Assembly (NCBI GenBank): GCA_030427505.1
Contig: JAUICH010000004.1
Location: 186,001 to 250,000, forward strand
Direction: 5' to 3'
Source: Verrucomicrobiia bacterium
GTDB taxonomy: Bacteria > Verrucomicrobiota > Verrucomicrobiia > Verrucomicrobiales > DEV007
DNA length: 64,000 bases
In this document: positions 43,644-53,092 of the stretch, piece by piece
Position numbering within the stretch: the stretch's first letter is position 1
Layout of the letters: every line of letters starts with the position of its first letter
The notes under the pieces: generated by a model
Told to the model about the DNA's origin: nothing
Database searches by the model: none
What the model saw: the letters and a program-made list of their open reading frames with translations, nothing else
Translations under genes and position numbers: made by a program

Positions 43644-44171
43644 ATGCGACACGGCCTACATCTGCTTTTCCTTACTCTTCAGGCGGGCTTGATATGGTAT
43701 TCTCTTCAAGCATTCCCGGGCTTGTTCAAACATTGGGAAGAAGGAGTCAGTGCAATATACCCCGCAAGACCCATGCCCGGAATTACAGAGAGCATGATAG
43801 CAGTTGCTGAAATTTTAGAAGAGATCTCTTTCGAATGGCCATACATATGCCTAGTTTTAGTTGCCACGCATTTGTCGGTAGGTTTCTGCCTGATATTCTC
43901 CCAAAAGGATACTCGCATATCTCTACAGCGCTCCTACCTATACCAGATCTCGGTAACGCTCCTTCTTGCAGCTCTCTTTTTTCTGTGGGCCGTTTCTTCG
44001 CTCATGCCATTCGTTACGATATACGGATCCATGCAATTAACCTCCCTCACAAAGATTACGTTACATGAGGTCTTTTGGGGATCATTCACGTTCATCTATT
44101 CGATAGCGTTAGGCTCTGTTTGCGTACTTGTAATACTAAAGCACCAAAGATCCTCCAATACATCAATGTAA
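43644..44171 (+). CDS. Hypothetical four-helix membrane protein, lower GC
   Basis: 175 residues with four hydrophobic segments (LHLLFLTLQAGLIWYSLQAF, WPYICLVLVATHLSVGFCLIF, ISVTLLLAALFFLWAVSSLM and WGSFTFIYSIALGSVCVLVIL). I recognise no family. The GC content and codon use are clearly lower than in the neighbours, suggesting recent arrival. It lies between two sulfatase genes but need not be functionally linked to them. Confidence 0.55.
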   Translation: MRHGLHLLFLTLQAGLIWYSLQAFPGLFKHWEEGVSAIYPARPMPGITESMIAVAEILEEISFEWPYICLVLVATHLSVGFCLIFSQKDTRISLQRSYLYQISVTLLLAALFFLWAVSSLMPFVTIYGSMQLTSLTKITLHEVFWGSFTFIYSIALGSVCVLVILKHQRSSNTSM

Positions 44172-44253
44172 TTGACTCCATAGAATCGCCCCATACTTCG
44201 ACTTATTCACCTCTCAACTAGATTCGATAACTACCCTATCACGGAACGCCTTT

Positions 44254-45711
44254 ATGAGCTTCAATCAAACAGCACTCCAAGCCTGCTTCTTTTTCATTTT
44301 TCTGGCGTTCTCAGCATCTTGGACTGGGGCTGCTCCTTCTGGATCAATCTCAACGACACCAAACTTCGTCGTCATCTTCATTGACGACTTGGGCTACGGC
44401 GACATCCAGCCCGCGCCGTTTGGATCTACCATCAATGAGACGCCGAATCTGAACCGGATGGCGGCGGAGGGGATGGTGTTGAGTTCGTTTTATGTGGGGG
44501 CGCCGGTGTGCACGCCTTCGCGGGCGGCGCTGATGACGGGGTGTTATCCGATTCGGGTGGGTTTGGCGAAGGGCTCGGGGCACGCGGTGCTTTTCCCGGG
44601 GGACACGCATGCGCTGAACCCTGACGAAGTCACCATCGCGGAGATGTTGAAAGCAGCGGGCTACGCCACGGGGTGCTACGGGAAGTGGCACCTCGGGGAC
44701 GCGGACGGGTTCTTGCCCACGGATCAGGGCTTTGATGAGTACTTTGGGATCCCCTACTCCAATGACATGTGGCCGGGGCATTCTTCCTGGCCATTCCCCG
44801 GCCTGCCCATCATGCGGGACAAGGAAGTGGTGGATGAGGTGAAGACGATGGAAGATCAGGCCACGCTTTGCCGCCGTTTCACGGAGGCGGCGGTGGATTT
44901 TATTCGTTCTAACAAAGACACCCCTTTCTTTGTTTACCTGCCGCATGCCTTTGTCCACAATCCTCGCGCTGCGAGCCCGGACTTCATGGCGAAGGCCAAG
45001 GACGCCACGGAGGGGGAGATCGAGGAAGTGGACTGGAGCGTGGGGCAGATCCTTCAGACCTTGAGGGACGAGGGCCTGGCGGAGAACACGCTGGTGATCT
45101 TTACCTCTGACAATGGCGCGGCGCCGGGCTGTTCCAGTGGCGTCTTGCGCGGGCGCAAGGGCGATGCCTGGGAAGGCGGAGTGCGCGAGCCCACGCTGGC
45201 CTGGTGGCCGGGCAGGATTCCGGCCGGCTCCACTTCGGACGAAATCATGACGGCGATGGATCTTCTGCCTACCTTTGCCAAGCTGTCTGGCGCTGCGGTT
45301 CCTCAGGATCACGTCATCGATGGGAAGGACATCACGGATCTACTGCTGGGGAAAGAGGGCGCCACTACTCCGCACGATCGCGTTTACTATCATAAAGGCA
45401 CGACACTGCACGCGGTGCGGTCCGGCCCCTGGAAATGCTTTCGCAATGGAGAACTCTATAATCTGGAGGAAGACCTGAGCGAGACGACGGATGTGTCCGC
45501 CGCTCACCCGGAAATCGTGGCCCGGCTCACGGGCTACATCCAAGAGTTCGAAGCCGAGATCGCGGCCCACGCGCGGCCGGTTGGGATCGTGACAAACCCG
45601 CGCACCCTGCTGCCGCGTCCTGGCGTGGAGGGGGAGGCGGCTTACACCCCCACCCTCTTCCTCCAAAGCAGCAAGAAGGTTCCGAAAAAGAAGGCTGCCG
45701 CCCAGGATTGA
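44254..45711 (+). CDS. Exported arylsulfatase-type sulfatase
   Basis: 485 residues. The signal peptide is ACFFFIFLAFSASWTGAA. IFIDDLGYGD (44-45) holds the Asp pair and Cys86 lies in APVCTPSRAALMTG, the classical CTPSR site. GCYGKWHLGD, LPHAFVHNP and FTSDNGAAPG are typical of the arylsulfatase A branch. The first 80 bases after the start are AT-rich like the preceding gene, then GC content rises. It is 22 bp from the next sulfatase gene, so they form an operon. Confidence 0.9.
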   Translation: MSFNQTALQACFFFIFLAFSASWTGAAPSGSISTTPNFVVIFIDDLGYGDIQPAPFGSTINETPNLNRMAAEGMVLSSFYVGAPVCTPSRAALMTGCYPIRVGLAKGSGHAVLFPGDTHALNPDEVTIAEMLKAAGYATGCYGKWHLGDADGFLPTDQGFDEYFGIPYSNDMWPGHSSWPFPGLPIMRDKEVVDEVKTMEDQATLCRRFTEAAVDFIRSNKDTPFFVYLPHAFVHNPRAASPDFMAKAKDATEGEIEEVDWSVGQILQTLRDEGLAENTLVIFTSDNGAAPGCSSGVLRGRKGDAWEGGVREPTLAWWPGRIPAGSTSDEIMTAMDLLPTFAKLSGAAVPQDHVIDGKDITDLLLGKEGATTPHDRVYYHKGTTLHAVRSGPWKCFRNGELYNLEEDLSETTDVSAAHPEIVARLTGYIQEFEAEIAAHARPVGIVTNPRTLLPRPGVEGEAAYTPTLFLQSSKKVPKKKAAAQD

Positions 45712-45733
45712 TTTTCGATACGCTCTCCCAGAA

Positions 45734-48700
45734 ATGCCCCCAAAATTCCCCGTGAAAGATCCCCACTTGTCGCGGCGCCCGCACCGTTTTGCCCGAATGG
45801 CTTTATGCCTGTGGTTGGCGCTTCCGTTGCTGGCGCCTTTTTCCGCCCGATCCGAATCAGAGGCAGCGGCGCCGCGCCCTAACATCATCCTCATTTTCAC
45901 GGACGATCAGGGGTATCACGACCTGGGTTGTTTCGGGTCGGAGACGATCAAGACGCCGCATCTCGACCAGATGGCCGAGGAAGGGCTGAGGCTCACGAGC
46001 TTCTATGCGCAGCCGGTGTGCGGGGTGTCCCGCGCCGCTTTGATGACGGGCTCCTACCCCATCCGCGTGGGCGAACCGGGAAACGTGAAACACCTTCACA
46101 CCATACCGCACCCGGAGGAGGTCACGATGGCGGAAGTGCTGAAGTCCGCCGGTTACGCCACGGCTCTCATTGGAAAGTGGCACCTCACGGAAAAGAAGGC
46201 TGGCGCGCCGGGCGGGTTCGATCCTGACACGATGCCCAATGCCCAGGGCTTCGACTATTATTTCGGCACCCCGCTCTACAACGGCGCCACGGTGCGCGTG
46301 GAAGATTCGGCATTCCGCAGTCCTCTCTTCCGGAACCAGGAGGTGGTGGTGGGAGCCGTGGAAAGTTGGGACCACATCACGCGAGACTACACACGCGAAG
46401 CCCTGGCCTGGATCGACCGGCAGCATGCCACAGAGCAGCCCTTCTTTCTCTACCTGGCCCACAATTTGCCGCACATTCCTCTGGGCGCTTCGGAGGAATT
46501 TAGGGGCAAGTCCGCCTACGGACCCTATGGCGATGCCATTGAGGAGATCGACTGGTCCTGCGGAGAGATCCTAAAACATCTCCGGGAGCTGGAATTGGAT
46601 GACAACACGCTGGTTATCTACACCTCCGACAATGGCCCCTGGGTGGAAACCACCAAGGGCATGAAGCCGGACGGCGCGGCCTTCATCCCGCGCGATCACT
46701 CTGGCACGGCGGATCCCTTGCGCGGTTGGAAGATGAGCGCCTGGGACGGCGGCTGCCGGGTACCCTGCCTGGTGCGCTGGCCGGGACAGGTGCCCGCGGG
46801 CCGGGTCTCGGACGAGGTGCTGTCCACGATGGACCTGCTACCTACCTTTGCTCACCTGGCGGGAGCGGCTCTGCCGGAAGGCCGCCCGCTGGATGGGCGC
46901 GACGCCTCTGCCTTTCTGACCGGAAAGACGGACGCGAGCCCGCGCGACGAATACCTCTACTATACCGGCTGTCTCCTCACCGGCGTACGCTCCGGCCCCT
47001 GGAAGCTGGTACTGCCGCGCCCGGCGAATCCCCCCGGCACCGGCTGGTGGGGACGCATGATTGAGGCCGTGCCGGAAACGCAACTCTTCAATCTGAACGA
47101 AGATCCTGGCGAAACCACCAACGTGGCCGCGCAACACCCGGAGGCCGTGGCTTCCCTGATGAAGCGGATCGAACGCGCCCGCGAAGAGTTGGGAGACATC
47201 GACCGCACGGGCACTGGGGCGCGGTTCTTTGAAAAAGGAGAGCGGAAATTGCAGAGCCCCCTCAAAGGCGCCTCTGAGAAATCTCCCTCTCTGTCTGCGA
47301 AACCGGTGGCGCCAAAGTATGATGGGGCCGAGCCGGCGGGGAACCTGCGGTTTACCTTCGAGTCGGGCGATCTGGATGGCTGGACGGTGACCGATGGGTC
47401 TCTGGGCCAGCCGATTTCAGAGGCAGTATCCCTGCCCCGCTGGCCGGGCAAGCCTTTCAACCGTGAAGGCGGTCATCACCTTTCCACCATCGATACCGGC
47501 TCCGGCGCTTCAGACAAGCAAACAGGCGCCGTTGAGTCGCCGCCGTTCACGATCCAGGGAGAGAAGGCCAGCTTTCTGGTTTCTGGAGGTTACCAGGAAG
47601 GTAAGCTCTACGTGGCACTGTGCGACGCCGCCACGGGTGAAGCTTTGCTGAAGGCGGGCGGCCCTTCCGGTCCGCAGATGAAACGGATCGACTGGGATGT
47701 TTCTCCGTGGAAGGACCGGAACGCGTTCTTACGGGTGGTCGATGAATCGACCGGCGGTTGGGGGCATCTCTGTTTCGATGACTTTTCGATCCAGGGAACT
47801 CTCCTGGCCTCGGCGGATGGAGACGCCGCGGAGGCGAAGCCCAAAGGTCCCACCGCGCCCAAAGCGGCGCCTCCTAACAAAGCCCCCAATACTCCCAAGG
47901 AAGCCGCGCCCGCGTTGGGTGAGGTCTTCGGCACCCAGACCAGCGAAAGCGGCATCCGGCACTCCTTTCTCATCACGGGGCACGCCACCGTCATCATCGG
48001 CGAAGACGGCCGCGTGCTCTGGCAGGCGCCGGGCCGGTCCCGGGATGGATTCGTGCTGGAGAATGGAAACGTCCTGGTCTCCCACGGGCGCGAAGCGAAG
48101 GAATACACCCGCGACAATCCGCCCCAGGTGGTCTGGAGCTACACCCTCAGTCCGGAAAACAAGGAACTCGGCACCGTGCTGCGTCTCCCTAACGGAAATA
48201 CTTTGACCGTGGAACGCGGCGAGAAGCCCCGTCTGCTGGAGATCGCGCCGGACGGAAAGACCCTCGCCGTGGAGGTGCCGCTCCAGCCGGACTCGGACAA
48301 TGCCCACCTCCAGACCCGCATGGCGCGGAAGTTGCCCAGCGGAAACTACCTGGTGCCTCACCTGCTGGGCTTTGCGATAAAGGAATATCAGCCGGACGGC
48401 ACGGTGGTAAAAACTTTCCGCACGGACCTGCCGGAACTGGGCGGCCGCGAGGAGGAGAACTGGCCCTTTACCGCCATCCGCCTGGGGAATGGGAATACCC
48501 TCGTCAATCTCACCCACGGCAACAAGGTGGTGGAGTTCGACGCGGACGGAAAGGTGGTCTGGCGGGTGGACAACGCGGACGTGGACGGCCGCATCTCCGA
48601 CGCCTGCGGCGGCCAGCGCCTCCTCAACGGGAACACGGTCATTTGCAGCTACGGCCAGAAAGATCCTGGCAAAACCAAAATTTTCGAGATCGACCGTCAG

Positions 48701-48805
48701 AAGCATGTGATCTGGGAATATAAGAACCCGCAGCTCAGCGGCATCCACGAGATCCACGTCCTCACGACGAATGGCGATCCCGTGCCATGGCCGCCGCTGA
48801 AATAG
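45734..48805 (+). CDS. Sulfatase fused to beta-sandwich and beta-propeller
   Basis: 1023 residues. Residues 22-45 are a signal peptide, 48-500 a sulfatase, about 535-695 a beta-sandwich (FTFESGDLDGWTVTDG to GGWGHLCFDDFSIQG), and 735-1020 a propeller built from repeats like LENGNVLVSHG, LPNGNTLTVE, LPSGNYLVPH, LGNGNTLVNL and LLNGNTVICS. The propeller resembles PQQ-like or arylsulfotransferase propellers. The catalytic site reads PVCGVSRAALMTG: Cys96 and Arg100 are present but the canonical Pro98 is Val. FTDDQGYHD, IGKWHLTE and YTSDNGPW are otherwise normal. The C-terminal parts may bind glycan. Operon partner of the sulfatase 22 bp upstream. Confidence 0.87.
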   Translation: MPPKFPVKDPHLSRRPHRFARMALCLWLALPLLAPFSARSESEAAAPRPNIILIFTDDQGYHDLGCFGSETIKTPHLDQMAEEGLRLTSFYAQPVCGVSRAALMTGSYPIRVGEPGNVKHLHTIPHPEEVTMAEVLKSAGYATALIGKWHLTEKKAGAPGGFDPDTMPNAQGFDYYFGTPLYNGATVRVEDSAFRSPLFRNQEVVVGAVESWDHITRDYTREALAWIDRQHATEQPFFLYLAHNLPHIPLGASEEFRGKSAYGPYGDAIEEIDWSCGEILKHLRELELDDNTLVIYTSDNGPWVETTKGMKPDGAAFIPRDHSGTADPLRGWKMSAWDGGCRVPCLVRWPGQVPAGRVSDEVLSTMDLLPTFAHLAGAALPEGRPLDGRDASAFLTGKTDASPRDEYLYYTGCLLTGVRSGPWKLVLPRPANPPGTGWWGRMIEAVPETQLFNLNEDPGETTNVAAQHPEAVASLMKRIERAREELGDIDRTGTGARFFEKGERKLQSPLKGASEKSPSLSAKPVAPKYDGAEPAGNLRFTFESGDLDGWTVTDGSLGQPISEAVSLPRWPGKPFNREGGHHLSTIDTGSGASDKQTGAVESPPFTIQGEKASFLVSGGYQEGKLYVALCDAATGEALLKAGGPSGPQMKRIDWDVSPWKDRNAFLRVVDESTGGWGHLCFDDFSIQGTLLASADGDAAEAKPKGPTAPKAAPPNKAPNTPKEAAPALGEVFGTQTSESGIRHSFLITGHATVIIGEDGRVLWQAPGRSRDGFVLENGNVLVSHGREAKEYTRDNPPQVVWSYTLSPENKELGTVLRLPNGNTLTVERGEKPRLLEIAPDGKTLAVEVPLQPDSDNAHLQTRMARKLPSGNYLVPHLLGFAIKEYQPDGTVVKTFRTDLPELGGREEENWPFTAIRLGNGNTLVNLTHGNKVVEFDADGKVVWRVDNADVDGRISDACGGQRLLNGNTVICSYGQKDPGKTKIFEIDRQKHVIWEYKNPQLSGIHEIHVLTTNGDPVPWPPLK

Positions 48806-48980
48806 CTGGAGGGCAACAATCCGACGAGCCGCCATTCTCGGCTTACTATATTGAGAACTCCATTGCTTTCAGTATCCCGCTGACCTTCTTCACGGGATAT
48901 CCCTTGAAAAGCCCGCCATCTTGTTGCGTGGTAAGTGGTAAGGGAAGAACGCACCCCTTTCTGGCTTCCCCCAAGGCACG

Positions 48981-50552
48981 ATGAGTTGGCGGCAGGCATT
49001 TCAACAACACTCCGAAGTTTCCGGCGACCGGCTGGAGCGCGGACTCCGCTACCTGGTCTGGGATGGGGTCTGCTCTCAGACCATGGGCGTGCTGACTGGC
49101 GGCGCTTTCCTGGTGGCTTTTGCGCTGGAACTGGGCGCTTCAAACTTCGTGGTCGGGGCGTTCGCCGCCATCATGCCGCTCTGCCAGTTGATGCAGATTC
49201 CCAGCATTCTGATGGTGGAAAAGTTCCGGAACCGGAAAGCGCTGGCCCTCATCCACCTGGTCGTGTCCCGCCTGGCCTGGATGGCGATCCCCTTCCTGCC
49301 CTTCTATCTGCCGGAGCCCTGGCGCGTCCCCCTGCTGGTCTTTCTGCTCTTCTGGTATTTCGCGCTGAGCGTGCCGTCTTCCTGCGCGTGGAGTTCATGG
49401 GTGCGCGACCTGGTTCCGGAGGAGCGGTTCAGTTCCTATTTCGGCCGCCGCTGGGCCATTCTCACGCTGGCCGGGGCCCTCTTTACCCTGGCGGCATCCT
49501 TCGGGGTGGCGCCGCTCCGGGAGTGGTCCGGCAGCGACATTCTGCCCTACTCCATTCTCATCGGCTTAGGTGGCGTGATAGGTCTCATCGGCGCGATTTT
49601 CCTCTGGGTCATGCCGGAACCCACCCCGGCTCCCAGCAGCGTGCAAAGCCCCTGGCAGCTTCTGGCCGAGCCTTTTCGCTCCCGCGACTTCCGCCGGCTG
49701 CTCGCCTTTACCGGCCCCTGGAACTTTGGGCTGAACATGGCCGCCGCCTTCTTTGGGGTTTACCTGCTGAGGCGCCTGGAGATGCCGATTTCCACCGTCA
49801 TCATCCTGGCGGTCGCCAGCCAGATGGTGAATGTCTTTTTCTTCCGAGTCTGGGGAAACATCGCGGACCGGTGGAACAATCGCGGCGCCCTGCTCATCGC
49901 CGGGCAGCTTTTCTTTTTCAGCGTGTTGCTCTGGCCTTTCACCACCATGCCGGAGAAGCATGACTACACGCTGCTTATTCTAGTCGTTATTCACGTCCTG
50001 GCCGGCATCTCCACGGCGGGCGTGAATCTTTGCGTGGGAAACCTGGCCCTAAAAAGCGCGCCGCGCGGGAAGGCCACCGCCTACCTCGCGGCAAACACGG
50101 TGGTCGCGGGCATCGCCGCCACCCTGGGCCCCCTGGCCGGCGGCCTCCTGGGCGACTACCTGATGGAGCGAGAGTTGGCCCTGGTTTTTAAGCTTACGGA
50201 ACTCGGCAGCGGAGTAGCCCGGGATCTTCCGGCCTTCAATCTTCGCGGCCTGGACTTCGTGTTCCTGGTCTCCGTTCTGGTGGGCGCCTATGCCATGCAC
50301 CGGCTGGCTTTTGTGAAGGAACCCGCTCAATCCGAGGAACCACTGAACCTGGAAACGCTCTTTCACGAGACCCGGAAAGCCGTGGCGCACGTCTCCAACG
50401 TAGCCGGATTGCGGCGGCTCACGTATTTTCCTTTTGAGGTCCTGATGAAGCGGAAGACAACGAGCCACTCCAAACAGCGCGGCTCGCACGGAGGTCTGGG
50501 ATACCCGACGACAGCGCCGTCTCAATCCGGTTCTTCAGCGAAGCAGCGATGA
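48981..50552 (+). CDS. MFS transporter, tandem paralogue 1
   Basis: 523 residues, with AAGG five bases before the ATG. About twelve membrane helices are visible, including TMGVLTGGAFLVAFALELGASNFVVG and VVIHVLAGISTAGVNLCVGNLAL. It is very similar along almost its full length to the next gene, so it arose by tandem duplication. The similarity stops abruptly after FEVLMK (about base 50449); from there the tail KRKTTSHSKQRGSHGG is unrelated to the paralogue. The substrate is unknown; sugars or oligosaccharides released by the adjacent sulfatases are plausible. Confidence 0.85.
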   Translation: MSWRQAFQQHSEVSGDRLERGLRYLVWDGVCSQTMGVLTGGAFLVAFALELGASNFVVGAFAAIMPLCQLMQIPSILMVEKFRNRKALALIHLVVSRLAWMAIPFLPFYLPEPWRVPLLVFLLFWYFALSVPSSCAWSSWVRDLVPEERFSSYFGRRWAILTLAGALFTLAASFGVAPLREWSGSDILPYSILIGLGGVIGLIGAIFLWVMPEPTPAPSSVQSPWQLLAEPFRSRDFRRLLAFTGPWNFGLNMAAAFFGVYLLRRLEMPISTVIILAVASQMVNVFFFRVWGNIADRWNNRGALLIAGQLFFFSVLLWPFTTMPEKHDYTLLILVVIHVLAGISTAGVNLCVGNLALKSAPRGKATAYLAANTVVAGIAATLGPLAGGLLGDYLMERELALVFKLTELGSGVARDLPAFNLRGLDFVFLVSVLVGAYAMHRLAFVKEPAQSEEPLNLETLFHETRKAVAHVSNVAGLRRLTYFPFEVLMKRKTTSHSKQRGSHGGLGYPTTAPSQSGSSAKQR

Positions 50553-50653
50553 AGCGGTTCTGCTGAAAAGCCCGCTCTCAAGAGAACTCCTTCGCGCCGC
50601 CTGGAGCCCTTCTGGCTCAGACCGGAACGCATCTTGCGGAGTCAACGGTGGTC

Positions 50654-52336
50654 ATGAGTGGATTTACCCAGCAAACCGAAGTGACCGAGGCGCAATTGGA
50701 ACGCGGTCTCCGGAACCTTATCTGGGATGGGATTTGTTCCCAGACGATGGGCGTGCTCACCGGGGGCGCGTTTCTGGTGGCCTTTGCCTTGCAGATGGGG
50801 GCGTCGAATTTCGTGGTCGGTTTTTTTGCGTCCATCATGCCGCTCTGTCAGTTGCTTCAGATTCCGAGCATTCTCCTGGTGGAGAAGTTCCGGAACCGGA
50901 AGGCGCTGGTGGTCATTCCGGTGGTAATCTCGCGGGCCGCCTGGCTGGTGGTGCCGTTTTTGCCGTTCGCATTTCCGGAGAACTGGCGCGTACCGTTGCT
51001 GGTGGGGCTGCTGTTTTGGTACTTCGCCGTCAGCGTGCCCGCGGGCTGCGCGTTCAACTCCTGGATTCGCGATCTGATCCCGGAAGATCGCTTCGGCACC
51101 TTTTTCGGGAAGCGCTGGGCGACCATTACGTTTGCCGGGGCGGTCCTGACCCTGGCCGCCTCGTTCGGAGTGGAACCCCTCAAGGAGTGGACCGGCAGCG
51201 AGATCCTGCCCTACAGCGTGCTGTTGGGACTGGGCGGCGTGGTGGGGATTATCGGCGCTCTGTTCCTGTATCTGATGCCCGAGCCGGTGCCGGAGCCGAG
51301 CGCCGTCCAGAGCCCTTGGCAGATGCTGGCGGAACCTTTTCGCTCCAAAGATTTCCGGCGTCTCCTGGCCTTCACCGGGCCGTGGAATTTCGCGCTGAAC
51401 ATGGCGGCGGCGTTCTTTGGCGTTTACCTGCTGAAGCGGCTTCAAATGCCCATTTCGACCGTCATTTTCCTGGCGGTGGCCAGCCAGTTTGTAAACGTCT
51501 TCTTCTTCCGCATCTGGGGAAACATCGCGGACCGCTGGAACAACCGGGGCGCTCTACTCATCGCCGGTCAGCTATTCTTTTTCAGCGTGTTACTCTGGCC
51601 TTTCACGACCATGCCGGAAAAACATGATTACACCCTGACGATCCTCATCGTGATCCATGTGCTGGTCGGAATCTCCACGGCGGGGGTGAATCTGTGCGTG
51701 GGAAACCTGGCCCTGAAGAGTGCGCCAAAGGGAAAAGCCACGGCCTACCTGGCGGCCAATACAGTGGTGGCCGGGATCGCCGCCACGCTGGGCCCTTTGC
51801 TCGGCGGCATTCTCGGGGACCTCTTCGAACTGCGGGAGTTGAAGTTCACCCTGACCTACACCCGCCTGACCGATGGCGAAGCGCTGGATGTTCCCACCTT
51901 CAATCTCCGGGGGCTGGACTTCGTATTTCTCCTTTCCGTCGTCCTCGGCACCTACGCCACCCACCGGCTGGCCTACGTGAAGGAGCCCACCCGATCCCAG
52001 GAACCGCTGAAGCTGGACACGCTATTCAACGAAACCCGGAAGGCCGTGGCGCACGTTTCCAACGTGGCCGGGCTGCGAAAGCTCACCTACTTCCCCTTCG
52101 AGGTCCTGATGAAAGTCACGGTTCCCACGGGCAAGGCCATGGTGGAACTGGTCAGTCAGCCCGGAAAACCGCTGATCTACACGCTATCCAAGGGCCGGAG
52201 GAAGAAAGGCGCCAAGGAAGCACCGGCACCCGATTCGCCGATAACACAAGATCCCCCTTCCTCTCCCGCTCCTCCGCATCCGCCCGGGAAGCCCGAATCC
52301 CCGGACGCTTCGGAGGATTCTTCCAACACTCCCTGA
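50654..52336 (+). CDS. MFS transporter, tandem paralogue 2
   Basis: 560 residues from ATG 50654 (a GTG two codons earlier is less likely). It shares with paralogue 1 the segments LERGLRNLIWDGICSQTMGVLTGG, EKFRNRKAL, FTGPWNFALNMAAAFFGVYLLKRL and RWNNRGALLIAGQLFFFSVLLWPFTTMPEKHDYTL. Its C-terminus continues for 80 residues as a basic, then Pro/Ser-rich tail (VTVPTGKAMVELVSQPGKPLIYTLSKG), which is probably the ancestral ending. Gap between the two copies is 101 bp. Confidence 0.87.
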   Translation: MSGFTQQTEVTEAQLERGLRNLIWDGICSQTMGVLTGGAFLVAFALQMGASNFVVGFFASIMPLCQLLQIPSILLVEKFRNRKALVVIPVVISRAAWLVVPFLPFAFPENWRVPLLVGLLFWYFAVSVPAGCAFNSWIRDLIPEDRFGTFFGKRWATITFAGAVLTLAASFGVEPLKEWTGSEILPYSVLLGLGGVVGIIGALFLYLMPEPVPEPSAVQSPWQMLAEPFRSKDFRRLLAFTGPWNFALNMAAAFFGVYLLKRLQMPISTVIFLAVASQFVNVFFFRIWGNIADRWNNRGALLIAGQLFFFSVLLWPFTTMPEKHDYTLTILIVIHVLVGISTAGVNLCVGNLALKSAPKGKATAYLAANTVVAGIAATLGPLLGGILGDLFELRELKFTLTYTRLTDGEALDVPTFNLRGLDFVFLLSVVLGTYATHRLAYVKEPTRSQEPLKLDTLFNETRKAVAHVSNVAGLRKLTYFPFEVLMKVTVPTGKAMVELVSQPGKPLIYTLSKGRRKKGAKEAPAPDSPITQDPPSSPAPPHPPGKPESPDASEDSSNTP

Positions 52337-52465
52337 TTTTCTCTGGAAAGACGGCTTGGCTTCGGCGCTGAGTTGACAGGCTTAGGGATGTCAGCCACCT
52401 TCTTTCCTCCGCTCTGCGAGCTGTTCGCATTTCTTCTTCTCTCTTCACCATGCAAGGAGCCGTCC

Positions 52466-53089
52466 GTGTCACGCTATTCCTCCAGCCGGAAAACGGCGCC
52501 CAAGGTGCGGGATGGGCAGGTTCAGAAGAAGAACCGGCACGCTCCGACGCGCCTCAATAGCCTATCGGTCGGCATCGCTAAGACCAGAGGCGGGCGGCGG
52601 CACGTCATCACCAAGGAGGACATCTGGAAATTTGTCCGGCTCTTGCCTGACTGGAAGCGGTTGTCCACGGATCTGGATTTCATTTACTTGAGTTCCATCA
52701 CCGGCGACGAAGATGGCGCGGATGGGTGGTATGTGTATCCCACCCGGCCCATGATCGTCATCAATGCCTGGGACGCCGATCTCACTCTGTTCGCGGACCC
52801 GGATTTCTTTCGGCGGCACGAAAAGCTCTTCGAGCGGCTCGGGGCAGAGGTCCGTGAATTGGAGTATGGGTACGATTGCGTGTTCGACGAAGACTCAGCC
52901 CGAGCCTACCAATTGCTACACATTTTCCTGCACGAGCTCGGACATCACCACTACCTAATCACGGGCGGAAGAGGAAAGATCGCGGGTAGCGAAAAATACG
53001 CGGAAACCTACGCCCTGAAAATGGAGCGGAAAATCTGGCAGCGCTACTGCCAGGCTTTCCATTTCCATCCTGAGAACCTGGCCGCCTAA
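52466..53089 (+). CDS. HEXXH putative zinc metallopeptidase
   Basis: 207 residues. The start is set at GTG 52466 because AAGGAG lies six bases upstream, a near-perfect ribosome-binding site; the frame runs on upstream but its residues look unstructured. The C-terminal half has HIFLHELGHHHYLITGG (HEXXH, about residues 154-170) and a downstream YAETYALKMER whose Glu could be the third ligand, the gluzincin-like pattern. The N-terminus is basic and probably disordered. I recognise no exact family and no substrate. The stop TAA lies inside the 10-bp target duplication of the next element. Confidence 0.72.
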   Translation: MSRYSSSRKTAPKVRDGQVQKKNRHAPTRLNSLSVGIAKTRGGRRHVITKEDIWKFVRLLPDWKRLSTDLDFIYLSSITGDEDGADGWYVYPTRPMIVINAWDADLTLFADPDFFRRHEKLFERLGAEVRELEYGYDCVFDEDSARAYQLLHIFLHELGHHHYLITGGRGKIAGSEKYAETYALKMERKIWQRYCQAFHFHPENLAA

Positions 53090-53092
53090 AGC

